A stretch of 64,000 bases of DNA from Nitrososphaera sp. (lineage in GTDB: Archaea > Thermoproteota > Nitrososphaeria > Nitrososphaerales > Nitrososphaeraceae): assembly GCA_039938515.1 (NCBI GenBank), contig JBDUUL010000006.1, positions 50,919-114,918 of the forward strand, given 5' to 3'. Within the stretch, counting starts at the first letter, position 1; the number at the start of each line of letters is the position of its first letter. The notes below the pieces were generated by a model. It did no database searches and had not been told where the DNA came from. It saw nothing but the letters and a program-made list of their open reading frames with translations. Below, in pieces: positions 17,322 to 26,059 of this stretch. The position numbers were made by a program, and so were the translations under genes.

Positions 17322-18350
17322 TTGCCAAGGTATACTATAGCTCTAATTCGCGGCGACGGCATAGGTCCTGAGCAGTCTGAATCGGCAAAGAAGATTCTGG
17401 ACCTGATACATGACAAGTCCAAATCTACGCGCTTTGAAATCCGAGAGGTCGAAGCAGGCGATACGGCACTCTCAAAAAGCGGGGCTGCACTCCCACCTTC
17501 CACAATCAATGCAGTGAAAAATTCCCAGGCTTGCCTCAAGGCGCCGGTCGGAGAGTCGGCCGCCGACGTGATAATCGTCCTCCGCAGGATGTTCGATCTC
17601 TATGCAAATGTCCGCCCTGCCAAATCTTATCCGCACATTCCTTCACTGTCGCATCAGGTCGACATGGTGACTGTCAGAGAAAATACCGAGGACGTTTATC
17701 TGGGGTGGGAATTTAATGCCGATGACAACACTGTTGTTGCGCTCAGGGTTACCTCTGAAAAGGCAAGCAGGCGGATCGCCGAGTACGCGTTTCGCACTGC
17801 GCTTCGCCGCGGAGGCAAGCGAAGGGTGGTGGCTGTCCACAAGTCAAACGTCCTAAGAAAGGGCGACGGCCTTTTTGCCCGGGTGTGCAGCGAAGTCTCC
17901 ACAAAGTATCCGGATGTGACATTCGGCCAGCAATACGTTGACGCATGCGCTATGAACCTTATCAGAAACCCTGAAGAGTTTGACGTCATTGTGACGACAA
18001 ACCTCTTCGGCGACATTCTCTCGGACGAGGCCGCTCAGGTTGTCGGGGGGCTGGGAATGGGCCCTGCGGCTAACATCGGTGATACATATGCGCTCTTTGA
18101 GCCGGTCCATGGAGCAGCCTTTGACATTGCCGGAAGAAACGTTGCAAACCCGTCATCTATTCTGCTTTCTGCAAAAATGATGCTCGAATGGCTGTCTGAG
18201 ACCCATCGCGACCCAGACTCTGCCTTCGAAGGACAGAGGATCGAGCAGGCGATAGTACTGGCGCTGAGCAAGGGACACAAGACAAAAGACATCGGAGGCG
18301 ACATGACTACTACGCAGTTCACCGACCTTGTTGCCAGGTCGATGTACTAA
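17322..18350 (+). CDS. leuB: 3-isopropylmalate dehydrogenase family protein
   Basis: Beta-decarboxylating dehydrogenase. The N-terminus IALIRGDGIGPEQ, substrate-binding VRENTEDVYLGWE and the metal site TNLFGDILSDEAAQVVGGLG are clear. The 342 residues fit isopropylmalate and homoisocitrate dehydrogenases; the context after leuA points to isopropylmalate. The TTG start lies 12 nt after leuA, completing a tight four-gene operon. Confidence 0.9.
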   Translation: MPRYTIALIRGDGIGPEQSESAKKILDLIHDKSKSTRFEIREVEAGDTALSKSGAALPPSTINAVKNSQACLKAPVGESAADVIIVLRRMFDLYANVRPAKSYPHIPSLSHQVDMVTVRENTEDVYLGWEFNADDNTVVALRVTSEKASRRIAEYAFRTALRRGGKRRVVAVHKSNVLRKGDGLFARVCSEVSTKYPDVTFGQQYVDACAMNLIRNPEEFDVIVTTNLFGDILSDEAAQVVGGLGMGPAANIGDTYALFEPVHGAAFDIAGRNVANPSSILLSAKMMLEWLSETHRDPDSAFEGQRIEQAIVLALSKGHKTKDIGGDMTTTQFTDLVARSMY

Positions 18351-18355
18351 ATTCG

Positions 18356-18760
18356 TCAGCTACTGCCTCGCGGAGCTTTCTTTTGCCATGCTATGAACAT
18401 GAAAATGAAAGGAATGGTCATCACGGCAGTTGCAATGAGTACGGGCTGGAATGAACTGGGATCCAAGTCCACACCTGCAAGTTTGAGAAAAGGCAAAGGA
18501 AACACCGTAAAAATCCAGAACGCGACAATAATGGCCAGGATAACCTTGTTCCGGTTGAGTAGCGCAGGTATGCTGAGTTTTGTGATATTTTTTTTGTGAC
18601 AGGTCAGGCATTTGGTCGTCCAGTCGCCGCCCAATACGTCCGAGGGCACAACGCACGAAGTACAAATCTGGTTCTGACAGAAGTAGCACTTTCTATCGGC
18701 GAACCTGGACCCGCATATGGAACACCTGTTTGTGTTTGAATTTCTAGAGGCGTCAGTCAA
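18356..18760 (-). CDS. Zinc-ribbon/treble-clef protein with two TM helices
   Basis: 134 residues. The N-terminal 55 contain four CxxC-type pairs (CSIC, CYFC, CTSC, CLTC) with the spacing of a double zinc-binding, B-box/treble-clef-like module. Two membrane helices follow, about 72-92 (VILAIIVAFWIFTVFPLPFL) and 105-124 (PVLIATAVMTIPFIFMFIAW). The zinc domain is predicted to be cytosolic. Two soluble zinc proteins in this window (39958-40155 and 45908-46102) have related cysteine patterns. Function unknown. Confidence 0.6.
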   Translation of the reverse strand: MTDASRNSNTNRCSICGSRFADRKCYFCQNQICTSCVVPSDVLGGDWTTKCLTCHKKNITKLSIPALLNRNKVILAIIVAFWIFTVFPLPFLKLAGVDLDPSSFQPVLIATAVMTIPFIFMFIAWQKKAPRGSS

Positions 18761-18800
18761 GGCTCAGACCTCAAACCTCACATCGCAATATTACCTTTCT

Positions 18801-19367
18801 CTATCTCTGCCTGCCAGCGCCAAAGATTCCCGTTATGCTGCTTACCATCATTCCAAGCGTGTACGATGAGCCAAACTGTCCAGTCAGGGGGATAAAATGC
18901 GCGGTCAGAAGTGCGCCCAGTGCGACAAGTGAGCCCATTTCCGTAATCTTCTTCAGGGTTGTTCGGTCCTGGTTAAAGGGGGCAAGCAGCATCCCAAGAA
19001 CCCACGTCCCAAAAAGCCAAACCATCACCTTGGCTGAAACGATCTCCGGTGCAGAAAAGGCCACCGCGAAGTACATCGCTGTAATTATAAAATCTGCTTG
19101 CATCATCTTGGCAAAAATCGGCCTGAAGGACGACAGGTGAACGATGTAGTACCCAAACAACGCTCCTGCCAGCGCCACGACAGCAGTGCTTGCCCCCACA
19201 AAGGCTACGTTGACGCCACAGTGCATGAACAGCGCTGCGGGGTTAATGCCGCCGCAAAAAATCTGCGAGGATACGATGGCCATTAGAAAGGTCTTGACTG
19301 CGACACTCGCTGCAAACAAAAGCGCCCTGTGGGAAAGTTCGACTTCTGCCACAGCTGTCTTCTTCAA
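18801..19367 (-). CDS. Polytopic membrane protein
   Basis: 188 residues with about five hydrophobic segments (from ALLFAASVAVKTFLMAIVSS through AFVGASTAVVALAGALFGYY, a pair in the middle, and SLVALGALLTAHFIPLTG). A conserved-looking ICGGINPAALFMHCG-type loop follows the first helix (here FCGGINPAALFMHCG). It runs divergently from carA. No transporter family is recognised. Confidence 0.55.
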   Translation of the reverse strand: MKKTAVAEVELSHRALLFAASVAVKTFLMAIVSSQIFCGGINPAALFMHCGVNVAFVGASTAVVALAGALFGYYIVHLSSFRPIFAKMMQADFIITAMYFAVAFSAPEIVSAKVMVWLFGTWVLGMLLAPFNQDRTTLKKITEMGSLVALGALLTAHFIPLTGQFGSSYTLGMMVSSITGIFGAGRQR

Positions 19368-19474
19368 TGAGCGCCACCGGACCCTGAAGGCAAATGCAGC
19401 AAATGCGATTGGTAACTAATTAAGCGTTCTCGGGAAATCAATCTGTTGCGCCGGAAACTTTCTGATCACGAGGA

Positions 19475-19493
19475 AGCAAAACTTAAATTTGCT
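19475..19493 (+). promoter_or_regulatory. carA promoter: TATA-like core in an inverted repeat
   Basis: AGCAAA (19475-19480) and TTTGCT (19488-19493) form a 6-bp inverted repeat around ACTTAAA, which serves as the TATA-like element. The layout mirrors the ilvB promoter, with the inverted repeat straddling the core promoter. It lies 73 nt before the first possible start. The 198 nt between the divergent membrane-protein gene and carA hold nothing else that I can identify. Confidence 0.3.
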
Positions 19494-19565
19494 CATCTTA
19501 ACAGTTCGTGAGGGTTCAGCAAAATTCCGACACTTCAACAAACTCGAGCCGGTTACTCGGCAAAG

Positions 19566-20813
19566 TTGATGCTTGAAGATGGCACGGTTTTTGAAGGAAC
19601 AGGGTTTGGTTTTCCTGCCACAGCTGCTGGCGAGGTTGTCTTTAACACCGGCATGGTTGGCTACACTGAAACGCTCACGGATCCTTCGTATCGGGGGCAA
19701 ATTCTCTGCCTTACCTATCCGCTGATTGGAAACTATGGAGTTCCAAGCCCGGATGTCTTGGACAATTTCGGGCTTCCAAAGTATTTCGAGTCAGACGGCA
19801 TCCAGGTGAAAGCCCTTATCATCCATGAGCTTTCGGATATCGCTAGTCACTGGAGCTGCACAAAAACGCTGGACGAGTGGCTGTATGAGCAAAAGATTCC
19901 TGGCATCTTTGGCATTGACACGAGAGAATTGACAAAGAAGCTCCGAGTAAATGGGGTAATGAAAGCTGCACTTGTCGTTTCAGACAAACCGATCAACAAC
20001 AGCGACGCGAACGAAGCTTTGAAAACTGCAGACTATGACACCCTGAACTTTATGCCCGAAGTCTCGACTAAAGCCCCTGTCGAATACTTTTGCTCGAGCG
20101 ATAGATCAGCCTCTGGCAAGGGGCGCATAGTCGTCATAGACACCGGCGTGAAGAACAGTATAATTCGAAACATTTTGAGGACCGGCTATGACGTCGTCAG
20201 GCTCCCGTGGAACGCGTCGTTTGAAGAGATAAGCTCCTATCATCCGAAGGGGGTCGTAATTAGCAATGGACCCGGAGATCCCAAGGTCTGCAGTAGCACT
20301 ATCACGACGGCAGCCCGGCTCATAAAGACCTCCACGCCTACGCTCGGCATCTGCCTCGGCAATCAGATTCTTGCCCTTGCGGGAGGCGCCGACACGTACA
20401 AGCTAAAGTTCGGCCACCGCGGACAGAACAAGCCCTGTATGGATCTTCGAAACAGTCAGGTCTATGTTACGAGCCAGAACCACGGATACGGGATAGACCC
20501 CGAGTCGCTTTCCGAAACTGGATTTAAGGTGTGGTTCTCAAACGCCGATGACAAGACAGTGGAAGGCATAGAGCACAAAAAGTTACCGGTGATTGCTGTC
20601 CAGTTCCATCCCGAAGCCTCCCCGGGCCCCTACGACTGCATGTTCGTATTCGATAGGTTTAAAGACATAATTGAAAAAGGCTCTGGAGAAACTGCAGAGT
20701 TGCCTTCAGAATCAAAGCCGCCAAGGAAAACTGCCACAACAAAAACCGGGACAGCCAGATCAATCAGAAATGTTTCGAACAGAAGGAGGGAGAGAAAAGT
20801 CGCCAAGAAATGA
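19566..20813 (+). CDS. carA: Carbamoyl-phosphate synthase small subunit (glutaminase)
   Basis: Hydrolyses glutamine and channels ammonia to CarB. The N-terminal domain has VFNTGMVGYTETLTDPSYRG. The class I amidotransferase domain has the nucleophile Cys in LGICLGNQILALAGG and His/Glu in VQFHPEASPGP. The core ends near KDIIEKG. About 45 further residues form a Lys/Arg-rich tail ending NRRRERKVAKK, unusual for CarA. The start is TTG 19566 or the adjacent ATG 19569. The upstream frame has no other start before a stop at 19509. Confidence 0.93.
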   Translation: MMLEDGTVFEGTGFGFPATAAGEVVFNTGMVGYTETLTDPSYRGQILCLTYPLIGNYGVPSPDVLDNFGLPKYFESDGIQVKALIIHELSDIASHWSCTKTLDEWLYEQKIPGIFGIDTRELTKKLRVNGVMKAALVVSDKPINNSDANEALKTADYDTLNFMPEVSTKAPVEYFCSSDRSASGKGRIVVIDTGVKNSIIRNILRTGYDVVRLPWNASFEEISSYHPKGVVISNGPGDPKVCSSTITTAARLIKTSTPTLGICLGNQILALAGGADTYKLKFGHRGQNKPCMDLRNSQVYVTSQNHGYGIDPESLSETGFKVWFSNADDKTVEGIEHKKLPVIAVQFHPEASPGPYDCMFVFDRFKDIIEKGSGETAELPSESKPPRKTATTKTGTARSIRNVSNRRRERKVAKK

Positions 20814-23800
20814 GTCGATAAAGAAAGTTCTTGTGCTCGGAAGCGGGGCAATAAAAATCGGAGAAGCAGGCGAAAGCCAGCCATAGCAGACGATGCTGTG
20901 AAACTGGCCGCAAATTTGACTACTCCGGTTCGCAATGCCTCAAGGCTCTTTCCGAGGAAGGAATCCAGAGCGTACTGATAAACCCAAACATCGCTACGAT
21001 ACAAACCGACACCCGGTTTGCAGACAAGGTCTATCCCATCCCGATCAACACGTCCTATGTCGAGCGGGTGATCGAACAGGAAAGACCCGACAGCATCATG
21101 CTAGGGTTTGGCGGTCAGACTGCACTTAACTGCGGCGTCGCCCTGCACAGCCAGGGAATCCTGGAAAGGTACGGCATAAGGGTGCTAGGGACGCAGGTAA
21201 AGGGCATCGAGATAACCGAAGACCGGCAGATGTTCAAGGATGCAATGGTGCAGAGCGACGTTCCTGTGTTGCAGAGCTTTGCGGTAAACAGTGTCGAAGA
21301 TGCGTTCAAGGCAGCAAACGAAATCGGATACCCTGTCATAGTGCGAGTAGCCTACACCCTTGGAGGGCGGGGTGGCGGCGTGGCACATAATGAGCTTGAG
21401 CTGCAGGAGATTGCACAGCGCGGGCTCAACCTGAGCATGGTGCGCCAAATCCTAATCGAGCGATACGTGGGCCACTGGAAACAGATTGAGTACGAGGTGA
21501 TGCGTGACTACAAGGGAAACAGCGTAATTGTTTGCAACATGGAAAACGTGCTCTCTATGAGGGTGCACACAGGCGACAACATCGTGATTGCCCCGTCCCA
21601 GACGCTCAACAACCACGAATATCACATGCTTCGCTCAGCCGCCCTTAGGGCGACGGGGTACTGCGGCATAGTAGGTGAGTGCAATATCCAGTTTGCACTG
21701 GACATTGCTTCAGAAAGCTACACCGCAATCGAAATCAACGCACGGTTATCTCGGTCCTCCGCCCTTGCGAGCAAGGCCACAGGATATCCTCTTGCGTACA
21801 TGGCTGCAAAAATAGGCCTGGGATATTCGCTGCCCGAACTGCTGAACAGAATCACAAAAGTCACTACGGCCTGTTTTGAACCGTCTCTTGATTACGTGGT
21901 GCTCAAGATGCCAAGGTGGGACTTTGGCAAGTTTGAGCAGGTGAAACGTAAACTCGGCAGCGCCATGAAGTCAGTTGGAGAGGTTATGGCGATAGGCAGG
22001 ACGTTTGAAGAGGTTCTGCAGAAGGCAATTAGAATGTCTGATGTCGGCAAGGACGGTCTTGTCGCAAATTCTAGCTCGTCAGGCGTTAACGCCAAATCGC
22101 CCTCGCAAGCGCGCCCTGTGGACGATGAAGCCGAGCTTGAGCGTATAGAGCAGGCGCTTCTTCAACCAAACGATGAGATAATCTTCTCCGTAGTCGAGGC
22201 AATCAAAGCCGGCATGACCATCGAGCGGATATCCCAGCTATCGGCGATTGACCCGTGGTTTCTCGTTAAAATCAAGAACATTGTCGATATTGAATCCAGA
22301 CTGCGCAGTTCAACCTTTGACGAGGCGCTTATCCGGCGTTCAAAAAAAGCCGGGTTCTCTGACAGACAGATAGCCAGGTGCCTCAACCTGGACGAAATTC
22401 AGGTCAGAAGTTTCAGGGAGAAATTCGGGATCAAGCCGGCGATAAAGCAGATAGACACCCTAGCTGCAGAATGGCCCGCCAAGACAAACTACCTATACAT
22501 GACCTATGGGGGCCAGACTGACGACGTCTTAAACGTCAAACCAGATAATTCAAACAGAAGCCGGATGATTGTGCTGGGAGCCGGCCCTTACCGGATTGGG
22601 AGCAGCGTGGAGTTTGACTGGGGCACAGTCAACATGGTGTGGGGACTCAAGGACAACGGGGTTAAGGAAATATCTGTCATCAACTGCAATCCAGAGACAG
22701 TTTCGACGGATTATGATATCTGTGACAGGCTGTATTTCGAGGAGCTTACGCTTGAACGCGTTCTTGACATCTGCGACCGCGAAAACCCCAGTGGAATAGT
22801 TACGTGCGTGGGAGGGCAGACGGCCAACAACCTGACCCCGAAGCTCGCGAAATTCGGCATCCCAATAATAGGGACAAGCAGCGAGAACGTGGACAATGCC
22901 GAGGACAGGGCCAAGTTCGGCCAGCTTCTCGACTCGCTTGGGATCAAACAGCCTGCGTGGAAGAAATTCTCAGACCTAGCAGGGGCGAAGGAATTTGCCG
23001 AACGCGTCGGCTACCCCGTCCTTGTCCGGCCTTCTTACGTATTGTCCGGCGTAGCCATGAAGGTCGTCTGGGGGGAGCAGCAGCTGGAACGGTTTTTAAC
23101 AGACGCCACAAATGTCAGCCCCGACCATCCAGTGGTCATTAGCAAGTTCCTCCAAGACGCTTCCGAGGTGGAGGTCGATGCAGTTTCGAATGGCGAGGAC
23201 GTGGTTATCGGATCGATAATCGAGCACATCGATAACGCCGGCATCCATTCCGGAGATGCCATGATGTGCATACCTCCGTGGAGACTGGACAGAAAGACCG
23301 TAGATACCATCACCGACTATTCCATTCGCATCGGCCGAGCTCTCCACGTCTGCGGGCCTCTCAACATCCAGTATCTTGTAAAGGACGACGAGGTTTCCGT
23401 AATCGAGGCAAACGTCCGGGCATCTAGGTCCATGCCATTTGTTTCAAAATTTGTCGGGCTGAACCTTATCAACCTCTCGGCAAAAGCAATGACTGGAAAA
23501 CCATTGCCCGCCGGCGCCCGAGACCTGTGGCTCCGAACCAGCGGTTTCGGGATAAAAGTGCCCCAATTTTCTTTCATGCAGCTCGAAGGCTCTGACATTG
23601 TGCTGGGAGTCGAGATGCAGTCCACCGGCGAGGTTGCATGCTTCGGGACGAGTTTTTACGACGCCCTTTCAAAGGCCTACATGGCCGCCGGATACTCGCT
23701 ACCGCTTACCGGCTCGGCGCTCATTACGATTGGCGGTCCAAAGAACAAGGAAAAAATGCTCCCGATTATATCGCTCATATCCTCTATGAACTTCAACATC

Positions 23801-24139
23801 CTTGCTACCGAGCATACGGCTGAATTCATTGAAAACAACCACTTCAAGAACGTTCAGCGCGTACACAAGATTAGCGAGCCAGACAGAAAGCCCAACATCG
23901 CGGACCTGCTGTATTCGCGCAAAATAGACTTCATTATCAATATTCCCGCGACTTCTACGATTGAAAAGTACGTCGGAATGCTTTACGATGAATACCAAAT
24001 CCGAAGAAAGGCCGTAGAACTTGGCGTGCCAGTTCTGACAACAGTCGAGTCGGCAAACTCTTTTGTTAAAACTCTTGAATGGCTTCGCAGCAATACGCCT
24101 ACAGTCTCGCCTTTACGCAAATACGTCGCACTCGAATAG
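20770..24139 (+). CDS. carB: Carbamoyl-phosphate synthase large subunit, N-terminus interrupted by a 40-nt insertion
   Basis: Two ATP-grasp halves make carbamoyl phosphate from bicarbonate, ammonia and 2 ATP for pyrimidines and arginine. The N-terminal segment SIKKVLVLGSGAIKIGEAGE is encoded in one frame to 20874. The expected continuation FDYSGSQCLKALSEEGIQSV resumes at 20915 in another frame, which runs unbroken to 24139. Between them 40 nt add a TAG and shift the frame. From 21068 (GTG) the remaining 1023 residues include both ATP-grasp units and the C-terminal MGS-like domain. The first ATG in the N-terminal frame is 20770, inside carA. A GGAGG-like site (20783-20789) precedes TCG at 20800, exactly where a start codon would be expected. 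Without correction at the RNA level the protein would lack an essential segment. Confidence 0.85.
20870..20911 (+). other. Candidate bulge-helix-bulge intron in carB
   Basis: The insertion folds as GCG (20870-20872) with CGC (20909-20911), a 3-nt bulge AAA (20873-20875), GCCAG (20876-20880) with CTGGC (20904-20908), a second AAA bulge (20901-20903) on the other strand opposite one unpaired C (20881), and CATAGCA (20882-20888) with TGCTGTG (20894-20900) closing a 5-nt loop. This is the topology cut by archaeal tRNA-splicing endonuclease, although the central helix has 5 bp rather than the canonical 4. Symmetric cuts inside the AAA bulges remove 28 nt and join GEAGE to TGRK-FDYSG in frame. Exact restoration of GEAGE-FDYSG needs loss of all 40 nt. 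Confidence 0.5.
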
Positions 24140-24146
24140 GAAACGA

Positions 24147-24992
24147 TTAGAGTATTTCGTCAAGCATGGACTCGCCTCCTACAACAGCCCCATCAAGCGT
24201 CGTTACCATGCACCGCCTGATTTTATCCCGATGTCTTCTGACCCTCGAGATAACCGGAGAAATCGCTACGGATTTGTGGTCGCCTCTTGGGGGGTGGCGA
24301 CGGCTGCCTTCATCATGATTGGTGCGTTCGGAGGTCCTGTTCCCCCCACCAAAAACCGTCCTTCCCCCGGCGGCGTAAAGGTATCTGTTGAAGCTCGGGA
24401 TTACCACCATCTCTATATTTTCACTCCCCGGCGCGCTCGTCAAAATTGACCTGTCGACCTGCAGATAAATCCATACGGGCTGCCCATTGAGAACGTGTCC
24501 CTTCTTACGCAGCGTCGGATGCAGGTGCCCCATCACTACCTTTGCGGAGCTTTGGGGTATTTCCGATGGCAGACTGTGACCGTGAAGCACGAGTGTATCT
24601 TCGAGCGTAAGTCCTGATGCGCTGGCAAGATTCACCTGAAGCGGCGCTAGATGCCTGATGCCGGAATCATGATTGCCGGGGACAAGAAATACCTCGCCAA
24701 ATCTGGTCAAATCCGACAGGAACCTGGGAATCTCGTCCCACTCCTGTTTCGTAATGGATCCAAAAGTGTGTTTCAGATCTCCTGCTATTACGATTTGATC
24801 TACCGAGTGCTCAGTGCATAAAGCCTCAATCTGGCCAATCATCTCCTTTGCCAGGTCGGCTCTGGGCATTTCGACGCCCTTTAAGCTCAGTTCAGATTCC
24901 AACCCCAGGTGCAGGTCAGATATCACAAGGGATCTGTTCTTGGAACCGACTAGCAAAAGTGCCGCATGCGGATAGAGAGGTCGTAAGTTCAC
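24147..24992 (-). CDS. Metallophosphoesterase (calcineurin-like, archaeal UPF/ICC-type)
   Basis: 281 residues from a GTG start. Metal-ligand motifs occur in order: VISDLHLG (D-x-H), IAGDLKH (GD), VPGNHD (GNHD), LHGH and MGHLHP. This layout fits the archaeal phosphoesterases that often sit beside helicase or ligase genes. The C-terminal 70 residues (from about residue 205) are basic and loosely conserved, ending LDGAVVGGESMLDEIL. The substrate is unknown. It converges on carB, with a 7-nt gap. Confidence 0.8.
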   Translation of the reverse strand: MNLRPLYPHAALLLVGSKNRSLVISDLHLGLESELSLKGVEMPRADLAKEMIGQIEALCTEHSVDQIVIAGDLKHTFGSITKQEWDEIPRFLSDLTRFGEVFLVPGNHDSGIRHLAPLQVNLASASGLTLEDTLVLHGHSLPSEIPQSSAKVVMGHLHPTLRKKGHVLNGQPVWIYLQVDRSILTSAPGSENIEMVVIPSFNRYLYAAGGRTVFGGGNRTSERTNHDEGSRRHPPRGDHKSVAISPVISRVRRHRDKIRRCMVTTLDGAVVGGESMLDEIL

Positions 24993-25007
24993 CGTTCTTA
25001 TTTAGCT

Positions 25008-25421
25008 GTGCATCGCAGACAGATAAACGAAGCAGCCTTGGTCAGCTTTGAGATGCCTGGCTCAGCAAGAAATTCAGGAGACAACGCTTCTGGGTCGGAT
25101 GCCTTAAAACCTCTCGGCATCAAGAAAATGCTGTTTCTGCCAAGCAGCCGCCTGCTCTGGTCCGTCGTAGGCAGGGACCGCGAATATTGGGTCGATCCCG
25201 GCTCTGATTTCTGCAGTTGCAGCGACTATTACTTCTCATCGCTTTCGGGCGGCGGACCATGCTACCATCTGGAAGCGGTCAAGCGCGCAGCCGATAACGA
25301 AACGTCTTATCCAGAAAAGATATCACACTGTGTGGAGAGTTTTGAATTTGATGATACTGAATACGGCTTGGTGTTTGCGGCGCTGGCGTCTGACGCCGAA
25401 GCAATTTTAGGCAGCCGTTGA
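25008..25421 (+). CDS. SWIM-type zinc-finger protein
   Basis: 137 residues with a central SWIM signature C-x-C-x(n)-C-x-H: FCSCSDYYFSSLSGGGPCYH. SWIM domains bind zinc and often nucleic acids or partner proteins; stand-alone versions are frequent in thaumarchaea. The preceding strand (LWSVVGRDREYWVDPGSDFC) is the usual approach to the motif. The 3' end overlaps the convergent KGG-repeat gene by 15 nt. Confidence 0.7.
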   Translation: MHRRQINEAALVSFEMPGSARNSGDNASGSDALKPLGIKKMLFLPSSRLLWSVVGRDREYWVDPGSDFCSCSDYYFSSLSGGGPCYHLEAVKRAADNETSYPEKISHCVESFEFDDTEYGLVFAALASDAEAILGSR

Positions 25422-26006
25422 CGCCTGTGGCGGCACAGATTCTATTTCGCCACTGCCTACGCCTGAATCATCGCTTACCGCGGACTCGACGGCGGTTTCG
25501 GAGGGTGGCAGGCTATTCTGGATACTTGCCTCCTTGTTTGAGACATCATTCTTCTGACTAACCGTCCGCGCCTCTCCTCCCTTTCTTCCAATTGAACTAA
25601 AATATTCCGGCCCTCGTTCCTGGCGCACGACCTCCCCGCCTCGCCTGCCTATTTCGCTGTAAAATCGGTTGCCATACCTCTCCTTAACGGCTCCTCCGCC
25701 CTTCTCGCCGATTTCCCTATAGAACTGTGAACCATAGCGTTCACGCACGATTTCGCCTCCTCTCTTCCCCGCCTGACTGAGCCCTTCTCTATCAAGCGCT
25801 CGTGCGTCACCCCCCTTTTTTGCTACCCTTGACCTTGTTTCAGCATTTGCCGCAGCAAGCCCCCGCTTCTGGTGTGGTGCTATTCCGCCCTTCTTGGCCA
25901 CGCGCTGTCTTGTCTCCTCGTCGGCTGATGCGAGGCCGCGCCGGTGAGGTCCCTGCGACCGCGTCGACTGCTCTGAATCCATGCACCATTGACACGGATA
26001 AGGCAT
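25407..26006 (-). CDS. KGG-repeat stress-type protein
   Basis: 199 residues with at least six repeats around a [K/R]GG core, including VAKKGG (twice), GEKGGGAVKERYGNRFYSEI, GRRGGEVV and GRKGGEAR. Between KGG units lie ERYG-x-x-FY-x-EIG spacers. These match the general-stress KGG/GsiB-like repeats, linked to desiccation or stress in bacteria. The protein is highly hydrophilic and probably disordered. The C-terminal 45 residues lose the repeat and are Ser/Val-rich. The start may be the ATG at 26006 or one eight codons later (MDSEQS). Confidence 0.72.
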   Translation of the reverse strand: MPYPCQWCMDSEQSTRSQGPHRRGLASADEETRQRVAKKGGIAPHQKRGLAAANAETRSRVAKKGGDARALDREGLSQAGKRGGEIVRERYGSQFYREIGEKGGGAVKERYGNRFYSEIGRRGGEVVRQERGPEYFSSIGRKGGEARTVSQKNDVSNKEASIQNSLPPSETAVESAVSDDSGVGSGEIESVPPQASTAA

Positions 26007-26059
26007 AAAAGGAGAAACGAAAAAAGTAAGCGAATCTTACTCAAACTTTTATTAGCGAA

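Noticed and set aside
21068..24139. carB taken as a complete gene starting at GTG 21068
   Set aside because: The frame upstream of 21068 encodes 51 codons of conserved CarB sequence (FDYSGSQCLKALSEEG onward) without a stop, so 21068 is only the first start-like codon, not the true beginning.
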